Assembly (NCBI GenBank): GCA_903929035.1
Contig: CAIYTF010000168.1
Location: forward strand, 1-36,260
DNA length: 36,260 bases
Reading direction: 5' to 3'
DNA from: an uncultured Ignavibacteriales bacterium
GTDB lineage: Bacteria > Bacteroidota > Ignavibacteria > Ignavibacteriales > Ignavibacteriaceae
Shown here: one piece after another, positions 27,501 through 34,171 of the stretch
How the letters are laid out: each line of letters opens with the position of its first letter
Numbering within the stretch: the first letter of the stretch is position 1
Translations under genes and position numbers: made by a program
The notes under the pieces: generated by a model
Told to the model about the DNA's origin: nothing
Databases searched by the model: none
The model's input: only the letters and a program-made list of their open reading frames with translations

Positions 27501-27624
27501 GGTTTGGTATTGCCGCGGTCTTCAAATCATTATGGCAATTTGAGCAGTTTTTGTTTTGCGCTGATAAATTTGATCCTGCAATAATCAAAACTATTATGAG
27601 ATAAATAATGTTTTTTAAAATCAT
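24514..27624 (-). CDS. Large secreted protein with N-terminal haem-type CXXCH and T9SS-like C-terminus
   Basis: A 1036-residue protein. A signal peptide (residues 1-22, ending NLSAQ) is followed at once by CSNCH (Cys27-His31), a typical covalent haem attachment motif. The rest is beta-rich and extracellular in character. It includes a fibronectin type III-like stretch near 470-600 (LLSWDSD, then DFEGYKIYRSDD) and ends in a ~90-residue beta-sandwich (NGYEFWDMKTFN, then YGLYVYVV, ending GRFLVIK) that resembles a T9SS type A sorting domain. The family is known to me only as large hypothetical proteins of Ignavibacteria-like genomes. The gene lies between the TonB receptor and PorV genes, as expected for T9SS cargo. 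The specific function is unknown. Confidence 0.8.
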   Translation of the reverse strand: MILKNIIYLIIVLIIAGSNLSAQNKNCSNCHNDLKTAAIPNRLLKVHSLSTERGLGIQDKGQVSNYLGNYGVLSNYLEYFNDAIHWPANANTERQYSFGLGLVVASKGNVITSVLGGISEKVDWSPKAESRGKLYSGDVKVSSSDETPFLASSDNPQTWPRGYYDKDKNWVSTSGARHWPGHFRIDIDPASPTYGKEIDGEFVSDRDIYSVFDDKNNTNPQGSLGIEVEQTGYSFGRPYAEDLLFWDFTIHNTSDKQLDSVYVGYYAIFRADYDNKDYVNFIKSVPSSPNKDFVYLYDINNTRDGAWAVDNSPLGIVGLNILATPKNLGVTDFHYFTRDVAPKVDEEFWPVISSNPDDSHLAIPRAFFHGSNHRIDESHPDSLKKYFPDGAPINYFVVSGPFSLQPNETVKSSAALVMGNSGSVPNAPDTSDLMKNVRIAQQMYKRNFQGSGAPKTPKVTAAPGNKNVLLSWDSDAESSVDVLTGKNDFEGYKIYRSDDQGKTWGTSITDASGSVIGYKPLKIYDLVDGIKGQDPAFNQSLGEDTGLKHSFIDSTVYNGVEYWYCVTSYDKGNQTKDSLEQSYQSSLGRSLLQSNTVAVIPGAKAQNYNQPQYTPQTTIAGAIPAEGGISDGLVKLDIVQPEKITGDNYYITFVDSAKQIVGTKITYTLGFNLYRISKTTGDTILVLNRQTFTDESGDNLPIVDGFRLTVKNSAAGIRSIGWTKVNGDTSNFDWRTGPIPKYKSLGNQIVQENIYSVDDIRITIDTATSGGLKARWYDFVKNKEIDTLQHLPLKVEIITDPANPVDISSNTWLYDFSVFAPWDSYRINYYSPLGWDIIPGGKGYTMGSPGYYEKYVDILVFEQPKINPVTKDTTNNGLWLQTNNFPDTYINADGNTITRPAVAPSNGDQFTIRTYKPFRKDIWYQFSTRQSSISAKQNIELDKIRVVPDPYIVANAFETNQFGKKLMFTNLPKECRISIYTVAGDHVSDVNHNDVNGYEFWDMKTFNSQYISYGLYVYVVSIPNGQKKVGRFLVIK

Positions 27625-27691
27625 ATTATTATTTCCTTAAATCTGTGTAATCCTTTAATCCGCTTAATCCGTGATTCATACAATTTCCCTG
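27625..27691. repeat. GAATCACGGATTAA repeat between TonB receptor and T9SS cargo genes
   Basis: On the minus strand this spacer reads GAATCACGGATTAAGCGGATT followed by AAAGGATTACACAGATTTAAG, a short quasi-tandem series of ~10-bp units. The same 15-bp start occurs at the 3' end of the 13-haem cytochrome gene (~12640-12654). It looks like a piece of a short dispersed repeat. Confidence 0.6.
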
Positions 27692-30292
27692 TTACCAACT
27701 GAATTGAACTCCTGCTTTAATAATTCTTGGCGGACCTACATTTGCAGGATTATGATCGGCATCCGGAGATGAACCCACAAGTCCTTCTACACCCGTATCA
27801 AATGGTTTTCCGGTGCGTGAATAGACATTACGAACATTTTCAACATTTAGCAGATTCGTAATCTCCAAGAAAACATTTGCCGAATATTCTGAACTCCATA
27901 TTTTTTTAAGTAACCGAAGATCAACAGTTGATGTCCACGGTTTGCGTGCCGAATTAATATCGACACGAACTGACGGATCAACATACGGAGTATAGGGCAG
28001 TCCGCTTGATGCCTGAATCAAAATACTGAGGTTGATATCCGCAAAAGGATAAATACCTAGAAATTCTAATCCTCTATCCTTGGGAATATATACGCTCAAA
28101 TTCACTGCAAACGTGTGCGTCTGATCGAAATCCAAATAATATTCCCTATGTGGTATATCTTCTTTTGAATAAGCACTGACATAACCGCCAAGTGGTTGAG
28201 AATTGTTTCCTTTGGCAGCCATATAAGTGTAATTGATTGACCCTGAGAAATAATTGCCGTAGCGTTTATTCAATGTTATATCAATTCCTTTCACGCTTGC
28301 ATAATCTGAATTGTAGTAAACAACATAATCGTGCGAAAGATAGCTGACCTGCAATGTTGAAAGGAGATCGGTGATGTCTTTATACCAGCCTGAAACCTCA
28401 AGCGCATAGTCATCATTTAATTTGTATTTAATGCCTGACTCATACGCCACTGTTTTCTGTGCCTTGACGGAAGGGTTCCCCAGCAATGGCAACGAAGTAG
28501 TCAAATCCTTATTATGATTATAATATAGCGCGTTATAGTCGGGATTTTGGAAAAACCAGCCATAAGAAAAATGCAGGACTGCCCGCTCTGTAACCGGATG
28601 GGCAAACCCGATGCGCGGACTCAGCTGAGTCTTCGCGGCAGCTTTTTGCTCAGGTGCCGGAATCCATTTATTGTTTTCATCATAATAACCAAAACGCCTT
28701 ATATCAGACCATCCCGATGCTTTCGGATCAGCATAATCAAAACGTAATCCAAGATTAGCTATCAGATACTCATATTCTACTTTGTCTTGAACATAAAATG
28801 CGCCTTCAAGCGGCGAGCGTGAATATACATCTTTATAATGCGCACCTCCTGCCCAAGGCTCTGACTCTTCGTGAACCCTGATATTATGACTCTTTACTTC
28901 AATACCGGATTTTAGTAAGTTATAGTGATCCCATTGATAAGTGAGGTCAAACTTTCCGCTGTTTGTAGATGTTTTGTTATCTGAATATGGAGAATCATCT
29001 CCGTTTACATAAAAATATACACTCGAACCGGTTTGTCCGCGAACATATTGTGACGGCAATAAATTTCCGACTTGTACCTTATAAGAATAGTCAAAGCGGG
29101 AAAGTTGTATTGTGTAGAACAAATCACCACTAACCGTGCGCGTTAAAATTGCCGCGTACCTGTCTGTTGTTTTATTCACGTGACTTTGATTCTCGCTCAA
29201 GTATTTCCAAGCGTGGTCGTAGTTTTGATAATTGTTCTTACTGCTCTGGGCAGATAGAGAGAGTTTAATAACAGAACTGATTCTGTATGTCAGTTTTGAA
29301 AAGGCATCTCTTTCTAAATTATATCCGTGAGGAAGATAACTATCCTCGTTTTTTGTTTTCGCGGATATGAAAAATGAAATATCATTGGCAAACGGCAGAG
29401 GTCCGCTGAAAGATGCGTTAATCATTCCTGCAATAGGAACATCTAACTGTAAAGGTTTTAATGGAATGTCTTTTATATTAGATTTATTGGAATAAGTATT
29501 TAAATCCTGAACACCGCTAAAAGGATTAGATTTCCTATAAATTGACTGATTGAGCATTGATGATGTATATTCAGCTTTGCCGTGAAACGATTCACCCCCT
29601 TCTTTCGTGACAACATTCACGATACTTGACATTGCTTCTCCGTACTCTGCATTGAATGAGCCGCTGACAATCGAGAGTTCCTGCACCGCATCTTTATTTA
29701 TTGTATTATTAAAATCGCCATACAACGGGTCTTTCACGTATTGCCCGTCTATCAAGTATGCAATCTCACCGTTGCGTCCTCCGCGGGCGTGGATTTCGCC
29801 GTCCGCGCCTTTCGTAAACCCTGCTTTAGTGGATAGAACATCCTGAATAGAACTTACGGGCAGATTGTTAAATTCTTCCGATGTAATAACGGATAGTTTA
29901 GCTGTATTATCTTTTTGAAAAAGCGGACGTTCAGCAGTTATGACATTTTCTGTCAGCCAGACTGCTGTCGGTTCCAATTGAAAATAGACTCGCGTTGTCA
30001 GATCTGCCGAAACAACCACATTTATAATCTTTGTTGGTTTATAACCAACCATTGACGCGCGTGCTGTATAAGTTCCGGGAAGAATGTTAAGAATAAAATA
30101 TTTACCATCAACATCGCTGACCGATCCCAATTTTGTCTCTTCTAAAACAATTGTCGCGCCAATGAGAGATTCACCGGTCACCTTGTTTTTCACTATTCCT
30201 GATAGTTTTCCTGTTGTGCCGGCTAAGAGAAAAGATAAGTTCATTAAAATAGCCAATGACAAACCAACTGTTTTTCGTAATGTAATATTCAA
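27692..30292 (-). CDS. TonB-dependent outer-membrane receptor with carboxypeptidase-regulatory-like domain
   Basis: An 866-residue protein with a signal peptide (residues ~1-24), a carboxypeptidase regulatory-like beta-sandwich at ~28-112 (GKLSGIVKNKVTGESLIGAT and the DVDGKYFILNILPGTY turn) and a TonB plug at ~125-235. A long outer-membrane barrel follows and ends with an aromatic residue (AGVQFSW). The plug has the usual VSSIQDVLSTKAGF and IHARGGRNGEIAYLIDG motifs. It belongs to the SusC/CirA-like class common in Bacteroidota. No SusD partner is adjacent, so a glycan-specific role is not indicated. Neighbouring secreted and peptidase genes suggest peptide or protein-derived substrates. Confidence 0.92.
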   Translation of the reverse strand: MNITLRKTVGLSLAILMNLSFLLAGTTGKLSGIVKNKVTGESLIGATIVLEETKLGSVSDVDGKYFILNILPGTYTARASMVGYKPTKIINVVVSADLTTRVYFQLEPTAVWLTENVITAERPLFQKDNTAKLSVITSEEFNNLPVSSIQDVLSTKAGFTKGADGEIHARGGRNGEIAYLIDGQYVKDPLYGDFNNTINKDAVQELSIVSGSFNAEYGEAMSSIVNVVTKEGGESFHGKAEYTSSMLNQSIYRKSNPFSGVQDLNTYSNKSNIKDIPLKPLQLDVPIAGMINASFSGPLPFANDISFFISAKTKNEDSYLPHGYNLERDAFSKLTYRISSVIKLSLSAQSSKNNYQNYDHAWKYLSENQSHVNKTTDRYAAILTRTVSGDLFYTIQLSRFDYSYKVQVGNLLPSQYVRGQTGSSVYFYVNGDDSPYSDNKTSTNSGKFDLTYQWDHYNLLKSGIEVKSHNIRVHEESEPWAGGAHYKDVYSRSPLEGAFYVQDKVEYEYLIANLGLRFDYADPKASGWSDIRRFGYYDENNKWIPAPEQKAAAKTQLSPRIGFAHPVTERAVLHFSYGWFFQNPDYNALYYNHNKDLTTSLPLLGNPSVKAQKTVAYESGIKYKLNDDYALEVSGWYKDITDLLSTLQVSYLSHDYVVYYNSDYASVKGIDITLNKRYGNYFSGSINYTYMAAKGNNSQPLGGYVSAYSKEDIPHREYYLDFDQTHTFAVNLSVYIPKDRGLEFLGIYPFADINLSILIQASSGLPYTPYVDPSVRVDINSARKPWTSTVDLRLLKKIWSSEYSANVFLEITNLLNVENVRNVYSRTGKPFDTGVEGLVGSSPDADHNPANVGPPRIIKAGVQFSW

Positions 30293-30327
30293 TTATTATT
30301 CCGGGAATATTGTTAATAAATAGAACC

Positions 30328-30349
30328 CCCCGGTGCCTATCCACCGGGG
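30328..30349 (-). terminator. Strong hairpin between the two first genes of the secretion cluster
   Basis: The perfect stem CCCCGGTG-N6-CACCGGGG lies 19 bp beyond the stop of the secreted-protein gene. On the minus strand it is followed by GGTTCTATTTATT, a partial T-run. It could attenuate or terminate transcription before the TonB receptor gene, allowing the first gene to be expressed at a higher level. Confidence 0.6.
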
Positions 30350-30368
30350 AATTTAACTCTTCTCTATA

Positions 30369-31427
30369 TTACTTTAAGAGGATCATTTTTTTGTTTTGCG
30401 CACTATTGCCGGATTTCAGCGAATAGATATATACACTCGAAGGAACTGCTTTACCGCTTGCATCTTTACCGTTCCAATTGACGGAATGCTGTCCCGCGGT
30501 CTGATCGCGTGATACCAATGTTTTTATTTCTCTGCCCAATTGGTCATATATTGTCAATGTAACAAATCCGGCTGAAGCAAGGTTATAAGAAATTTTTGTT
30601 TCAGGATTAAATGGATTCGGGTAATTCTGTTCCAAAGCAAAATCTTTGGGAATGCTCTGAATACTTTTATCATTAACACTTGTTAAAGCCGGCAATGTTT
30701 TTACAACAATATTATCGAAGTAGGCAGGAACTCCGTCAGCGTCAGATTGAAAGCTATAAAGACCAAATTGACCTGCAGTCAGGCGGGTTGACAAAGTATC
30801 GACTGTCGGACTAACATTCAGCAAAACATCGTCCAGATAGCTCCAAATTGTGTTTTGCGTAGCGCTTGTCGAACGTACTTCTATCTTTAGCTTATGCCAT
30901 CCATCCACGGTCGGAAATAGTCTGGGGTTATTCGCTCCCTTGTAATCTTTGTTAAAAAACGGCGCGAAAGTGTTTGTATCGGCTTTCAATCCTGAAAGAT
31001 TGATTCGGTCGCTTGCATCAAAGTCTGCACGGAGTTTATAAAAATCTTTTTTTGAACTGTCGGCATATACGACTAATCCTGTATATGCAGAGAGGGGTTG
31101 ATTAACATAAACATAGACATCTGCTTCGATGGAATAGTCTTTTAGGTTTAGTGCTCCTGCAACAGCAACTGCAGAGCCGGAATAAGAGCCATTTATGTCT
31201 TGAAGCCACCCAACATAATTTCCCCCGGTCGCTAATGGTTTGGGAGCCTGTGCAATTGGTACAGCCTTTAATGAATCCTCATTATTATAATATGTTGTCC
31301 ATTGGGAGTTTGGACTGCCGGATTCAAAATCTTCCTTGAAGATTATTGTTTGAGAAAACGTGTTTTGAGAAAATAAAGCCAAAGAACTAATAATGACAAA
31401 TAACAATTTTGAAAATAACTTTTTCAT
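30369..31427 (-). CDS. Secreted protein with T9SS type A sorting domain
   Basis: A 352-residue protein with a signal peptide (residues ~1-25, ending NTFSQ). A beta-sandwich of the LamG / 3-keto-disaccharide-hydrolase-like kind occupies ~28-245 (KEDFESG, then DGWHKLKIEVRS and PAYFDNIVVKT). A classic T9SS type A domain follows at ~262-352, with LEQNYPNPFNPETKISYNL, TIYDQLGREI and a final KKMILLK. The N-terminal part may bind a carbohydrate or other surface ligand; no catalytic residues are evident. It is the first gene of the minus-strand cluster and is separated from the TonB receptor gene by a strong hairpin. Confidence 0.9.
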   Translation of the reverse strand: MKKLFSKLLFVIISSLALFSQNTFSQTIIFKEDFESGSPNSQWTTYYNNEDSLKAVPIAQAPKPLATGGNYVGWLQDINGSYSGSAVAVAGALNLKDYSIEADVYVYVNQPLSAYTGLVVYADSSKKDFYKLRADFDASDRINLSGLKADTNTFAPFFNKDYKGANNPRLFPTVDGWHKLKIEVRSTSATQNTIWSYLDDVLLNVSPTVDTLSTRLTAGQFGLYSFQSDADGVPAYFDNIVVKTLPALTSVNDKSIQSIPKDFALEQNYPNPFNPETKISYNLASAGFVTLTIYDQLGREIKTLVSRDQTAGQHSVNWNGKDASGKAVPSSVYIYSLKSGNSAQNKKMILLK

Positions 31428-31965
31428 AGTTTTTCCTAAGATTACTTAAAATAAATATTTATTGAATTAAAATTTTTGACATAGTATTCGAATCATCATC
31501 CAATCGAAAAGGGCATAAGTATCCCTGCCGCGAATGTGACTATTAAAAAAATTATGTCAGGATTAAGGACTATCTGTACCTACAACAGAGAAAATTTCCG
31601 TTGGAGTAAGATGAGAGATGTTTTAATGTCTGTTTATTTGAGTAAAATGAATTTGTATCTGTAAAAATTTTCATTGCTGTTGATTTCTGTAATAAAACAT
31701 AATGACTGCAATGGATTTCATTGCATCATAAAAAAAATATGTTTGGGTTTAAAAAAAGGTATTACAGAGAACAACAACAACGGCAGTCACCGCTGAAGTC
31801 GATAGAGGTATTCCGCGGAACTTGCCTGCCGGAATAAAAAAGGGATGTGTTAGAAATATCTAACAAATTTGAGAAAATCATAAACACAATATAATAAAAA
31901 TATTTCATTTGTCAATACATTTTTTCCATAAAATAATTTAACTGTTTAGTACTTCACCAAAAATA
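31428..31965. other. Long upstream region of the secretion cluster with an operator-like inverted repeat
   Basis: About 540 bp without a convincing gene. It contains a perfect inverted repeat TGCAATG-N5-CATTGCA at 31707-31725 and a palindrome TTCCGCGGAA at 31811-31820. This is where the promoter of the minus-strand cluster should lie, but no sigma-54 match and no clear -35/-10 pair was found. Confidence 0.45.
31707..31725. promoter_or_regulatory. Perfect 7-bp inverted repeat, possible operator
   Basis: TGCAATG-GATTT-CATTGCA has a two-fold symmetric form with centre-to-centre spacing of about 12 bp, near one helical turn. This is a common shape for a dimeric helix-turn-helix repressor site. 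It lies 280 bp upstream of the first gene of the secretion cluster. Confidence 0.4.
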
Positions 31966-32230
31966 GTAACTACTCAGCCTCCTGAAATCAAGAAAATATA
32001 TGGTATGGATATTATGTCCCAAAGGGACTAAATTTGAATAACCGTGAGTGACAACTCACGGGAGAATGATAAAAAGCATCTATGTCCCCGAAGGGGGCAA
32101 ATTCACGCCGCATTAGTTCGCCCCCTTCGGGGACATTATTTGTTTGGGCTTACTTTTCCGTGAGTTAGCACTCACGGTTATTCAAATTTAGTCCCTTTGG
32201 GACAAATTCAAGAACAGGCTGAGTAGTTAC
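31966..32230 (+). repeat. Nested-hairpin element, copy 2 (complete)
   Basis: A 265-bp element with perfect 15-bp terminal inverted repeats, GTAACTACTCAGCCT at the left and its complement at the right. Six hairpins lie inside in mirror order: GTCCCAAAGGGAC (32016-32028), CCGTGAGT-N4-ACTCACGG (32042-32061), GTCCCCGAAGGGGGC (32084-32098), its complement (32120-32134), a second CCGTGAGT hairpin (32158-32177) and GTCCCTTTGGGAC (32191-32203). It has no open reading frame. This is the best-preserved copy; its left half matches copy 3 almost exactly. Confidence 0.95.
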
Positions 32231-32427
32231 ATTTTCTTTTAAATTATTATTGTGAAAATGGAAATTCTTTTCTATCATTGTTACACAATTAGGCAAATTA
32301 AATAATGCATAATGGAAAACTACTTGGGAAGCTGTTTAAGTGGTATTACTAACCCCCATAAATAAACTTCCTCGCGTTTTTACCTTATAATTAAATTATT
32401 GAGCTTACAACAATTCAAGAAGAAATC
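32231..32427. other. Upstream region of the sensor-kinase operon
   Basis: An AT-rich spacer between the hairpin element and the first small ORF of the operon. The operon promoter should be here. No clear consensus was seen. Confidence 0.3.
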
Positions 32428-32568
32428 GTGAAAAATATTGATAAAGAATCAAAATTTGCAGCCCTTCGCCCAAAAGCTGAAAGGTTCCTTAAAACAGGCA
32501 GTGAAAAACCGGATTTACCCCTTTCCGAATCCGATATGCTCAAACTCATTCACAAATTAATTAAATAG
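32428..32568 (+). CDS. Small protein resembling the N-terminal segment of PAS sensor kinases
   Basis: A 46-codon frame with a GTG start (AAGAAG a few bases upstream), ending 10 bp before the histidine kinase ATG. Its product contains FAALRPKAERFLKTG and PLSESDMLKLIHKLIK. This matches the segment LRxKAEExL...LSEADxLKLIHEL that, as I recall it, stands at the N-terminus of many PAS-containing kinases. Here it stops just where those proteins continue with HQIELEMQNEEL. It could be a free-standing small partner of a kinase or the remnant of a larger gene. Translation is unproven. Confidence 0.5.
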   Translation: MKNIDKESKFAALRPKAERFLKTGSEKPDLPLSESDMLKLIHKLIK

Positions 32569-32578
32569 CGTAACCCTG

Positions 32579-34171
32579 ATGAGGAAATACTTGAATCGTG
32601 TCAGCATTAAATTAGTATTTGTTATTACAGGGGTATTATTTATCACGCTGCTTATTTATACTGTAGTAACTGCAAATCGTACTCGTGAGCAAATTGTCAG
32701 TTCATCAGCAACCAACGCGTATGCTATGAGCGATATTATTAAAAAATCTGCCCGTTACAGTATGCTCTTGAACCGAAGTGAAGATGTAAAAGAGATAGTC
32801 AAAACTGTTGGCGGGGAACAAAACGTGAAGAAAATACGCATCTATAATAAGTTCGGTGCAATTTCGTATTCCACGGACAGCACCGAAATCGGGAGGAAAA
32901 TCGCTCTGTCCTCTGACGAGTGCAAGACCTGCCACGTTGAAAATCAAATGACCGCGGAAACGCCGCGCGACAAAATGATTCGAATCTTCAGAAATGAGAA
33001 TAATGAAAAAGTACTTGGACTAATTAACCCTATCCGAAATGAAAAGGATTGTTCGGTCGGCGGCTGCCACGATGCGGATAAAAAATTGCTGGGAGTTTTG
33101 GATGTAGTGCTATCAATGGAATCAATTGACCGGAGCGTTGCTGGCAACATCGAGACTGTTGTTATAAGTTCCGTGCTGATAATGATTATTATCGCGTTAA
33201 GTTCAGGATTTGCAATTGCAGTAATAGTGAACCGCCCGATGCGGCGCATAGATTCAGGAATGCGGGAAATAGCAAACGGCAATCTTAATTATCGGATTGA
33301 TGTTCATACAAATGACGATCTCGGCTCAATGGCGCAGCGGTTTAATGATATGTCACACCGGCTGAATGAGGCACACCGCGAAATTAAACAATGGAATGAA
33401 ACACTCAACAAAAAAGTTGATGACAAAAATGAAGAACTGAAAAAAATATACGAGCAAATAGTGCAGGTTGAAAAGCTCGCCTCATTAGGAAAGCTTTCCG
33501 CGACGGTCGCGCACGAACTGAATAACCCGCTCGAAGGTATATTAACATACAGTAAATTAATATCTAAAATTCTGACTAAAGACAACACCTCCGGAAAGCA
33601 CGACAAGATTTTACAATACCTTGAGCTTATCTCGAGTGAATCTTCGCGCTGCGGGAGAATTGTAAAAGACTTGCTTATTTTTTCGCGGTCTTCCGATACT
33701 CAATTCAGTCAGCACGATTTGCGCGATGTAGTTGACAAAAACATACTAATGATTAAACATCATTTAGAAATGCATAACATAATCCTTTCAAAGTTTTATG
33801 ACAAAACCCCGATTACTATTTATTGCGATGCGCAGCGCATTGAACAGGCAGTTCTCACGGTGCTAATAAATGCCATTGAATCTATGCAGGATAGCTGTAA
33901 ACTTACAATTGTTGCCTCTAAAAATGACGGTATGGGTACACTGCTTGTAAAGGATGAAGGAACAGGAATTGCCCCTGATGTTTTGCCGCACATTTTTGAA
34001 CCTTTCTTCAGCACGAAGCAAGATAAAAAAGGCACCGGATTGGGACTTTCAGTCGCCTATGGAATTATTTCGCAGCACAAAGGCTCCATCAATGTTATGG
34101 AAACTTCAGAAAAAGGAACAGTATTTAAAATTCAATTGCCGCTATTTTCAAAGGAGACTTTACCCGTATGA
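32579..34171 (+). CDS. Sensor histidine kinase with c-haem motifs in its extracytoplasmic domain
   Basis: A 530-residue membrane kinase. TM1 (~12-30) and TM2 (~194-217) flank a periplasmic sensor of about 160 residues. This sensor holds CKTCH (Cys115-His119) and CSVGGCH (Cys158-His164, four residues between the cysteines), both suited to covalent haem. A HAMP domain (~215-267), a coiled coil (~268-297), HisKA with AHELNNP (His312), an N-box at Asn431, DEGTGIA and GTGLGL (485-490) follow. It is the NtrB-like class that pairs with NtrC regulators, and the regulator gene overlaps its stop by 4 bp. It is likely to sense redox state or a haem ligand such as NO, CO or oxygen. The kinase call is firm; haem binding is inferred. 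Confidence 0.92.
   Translation: MRKYLNRVSIKLVFVITGVLFITLLIYTVVTANRTREQIVSSSATNAYAMSDIIKKSARYSMLLNRSEDVKEIVKTVGGEQNVKKIRIYNKFGAISYSTDSTEIGRKIALSSDECKTCHVENQMTAETPRDKMIRIFRNENNEKVLGLINPIRNEKDCSVGGCHDADKKLLGVLDVVLSMESIDRSVAGNIETVVISSVLIMIIIALSSGFAIAVIVNRPMRRIDSGMREIANGNLNYRIDVHTNDDLGSMAQRFNDMSHRLNEAHREIKQWNETLNKKVDDKNEELKKIYEQIVQVEKLASLGKLSATVAHELNNPLEGILTYSKLISKILTKDNTSGKHDKILQYLELISSESSRCGRIVKDLLIFSRSSDTQFSQHDLRDVVDKNILMIKHHLEMHNIILSKFYDKTPITIYCDAQRIEQAVLTVLINAIESMQDSCKLTIVASKNDGMGTLLVKDEGTGIAPDVLPHIFEPFFSTKQDKKGTGLGLSVAYGIISQHKGSINVMETSEKGTVFKIQLPLFSKETLPV

Noticed and set aside
31739-31837. A 32-residue basic open frame (MFGFKKRYYREQ start) in the spacer before the second hairpin element
   Set aside because: It has no ribosome-binding site, no recognised family and no partner gene. 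A frame this short is expected by chance in such a region.
31966-32230. CRISPR array
   Set aside because: The repeated units are hairpins in mirror order with short, non-unique spacers, and the whole block recurs elsewhere. There is no regular direct repeat/spacer pattern and no cas gene.
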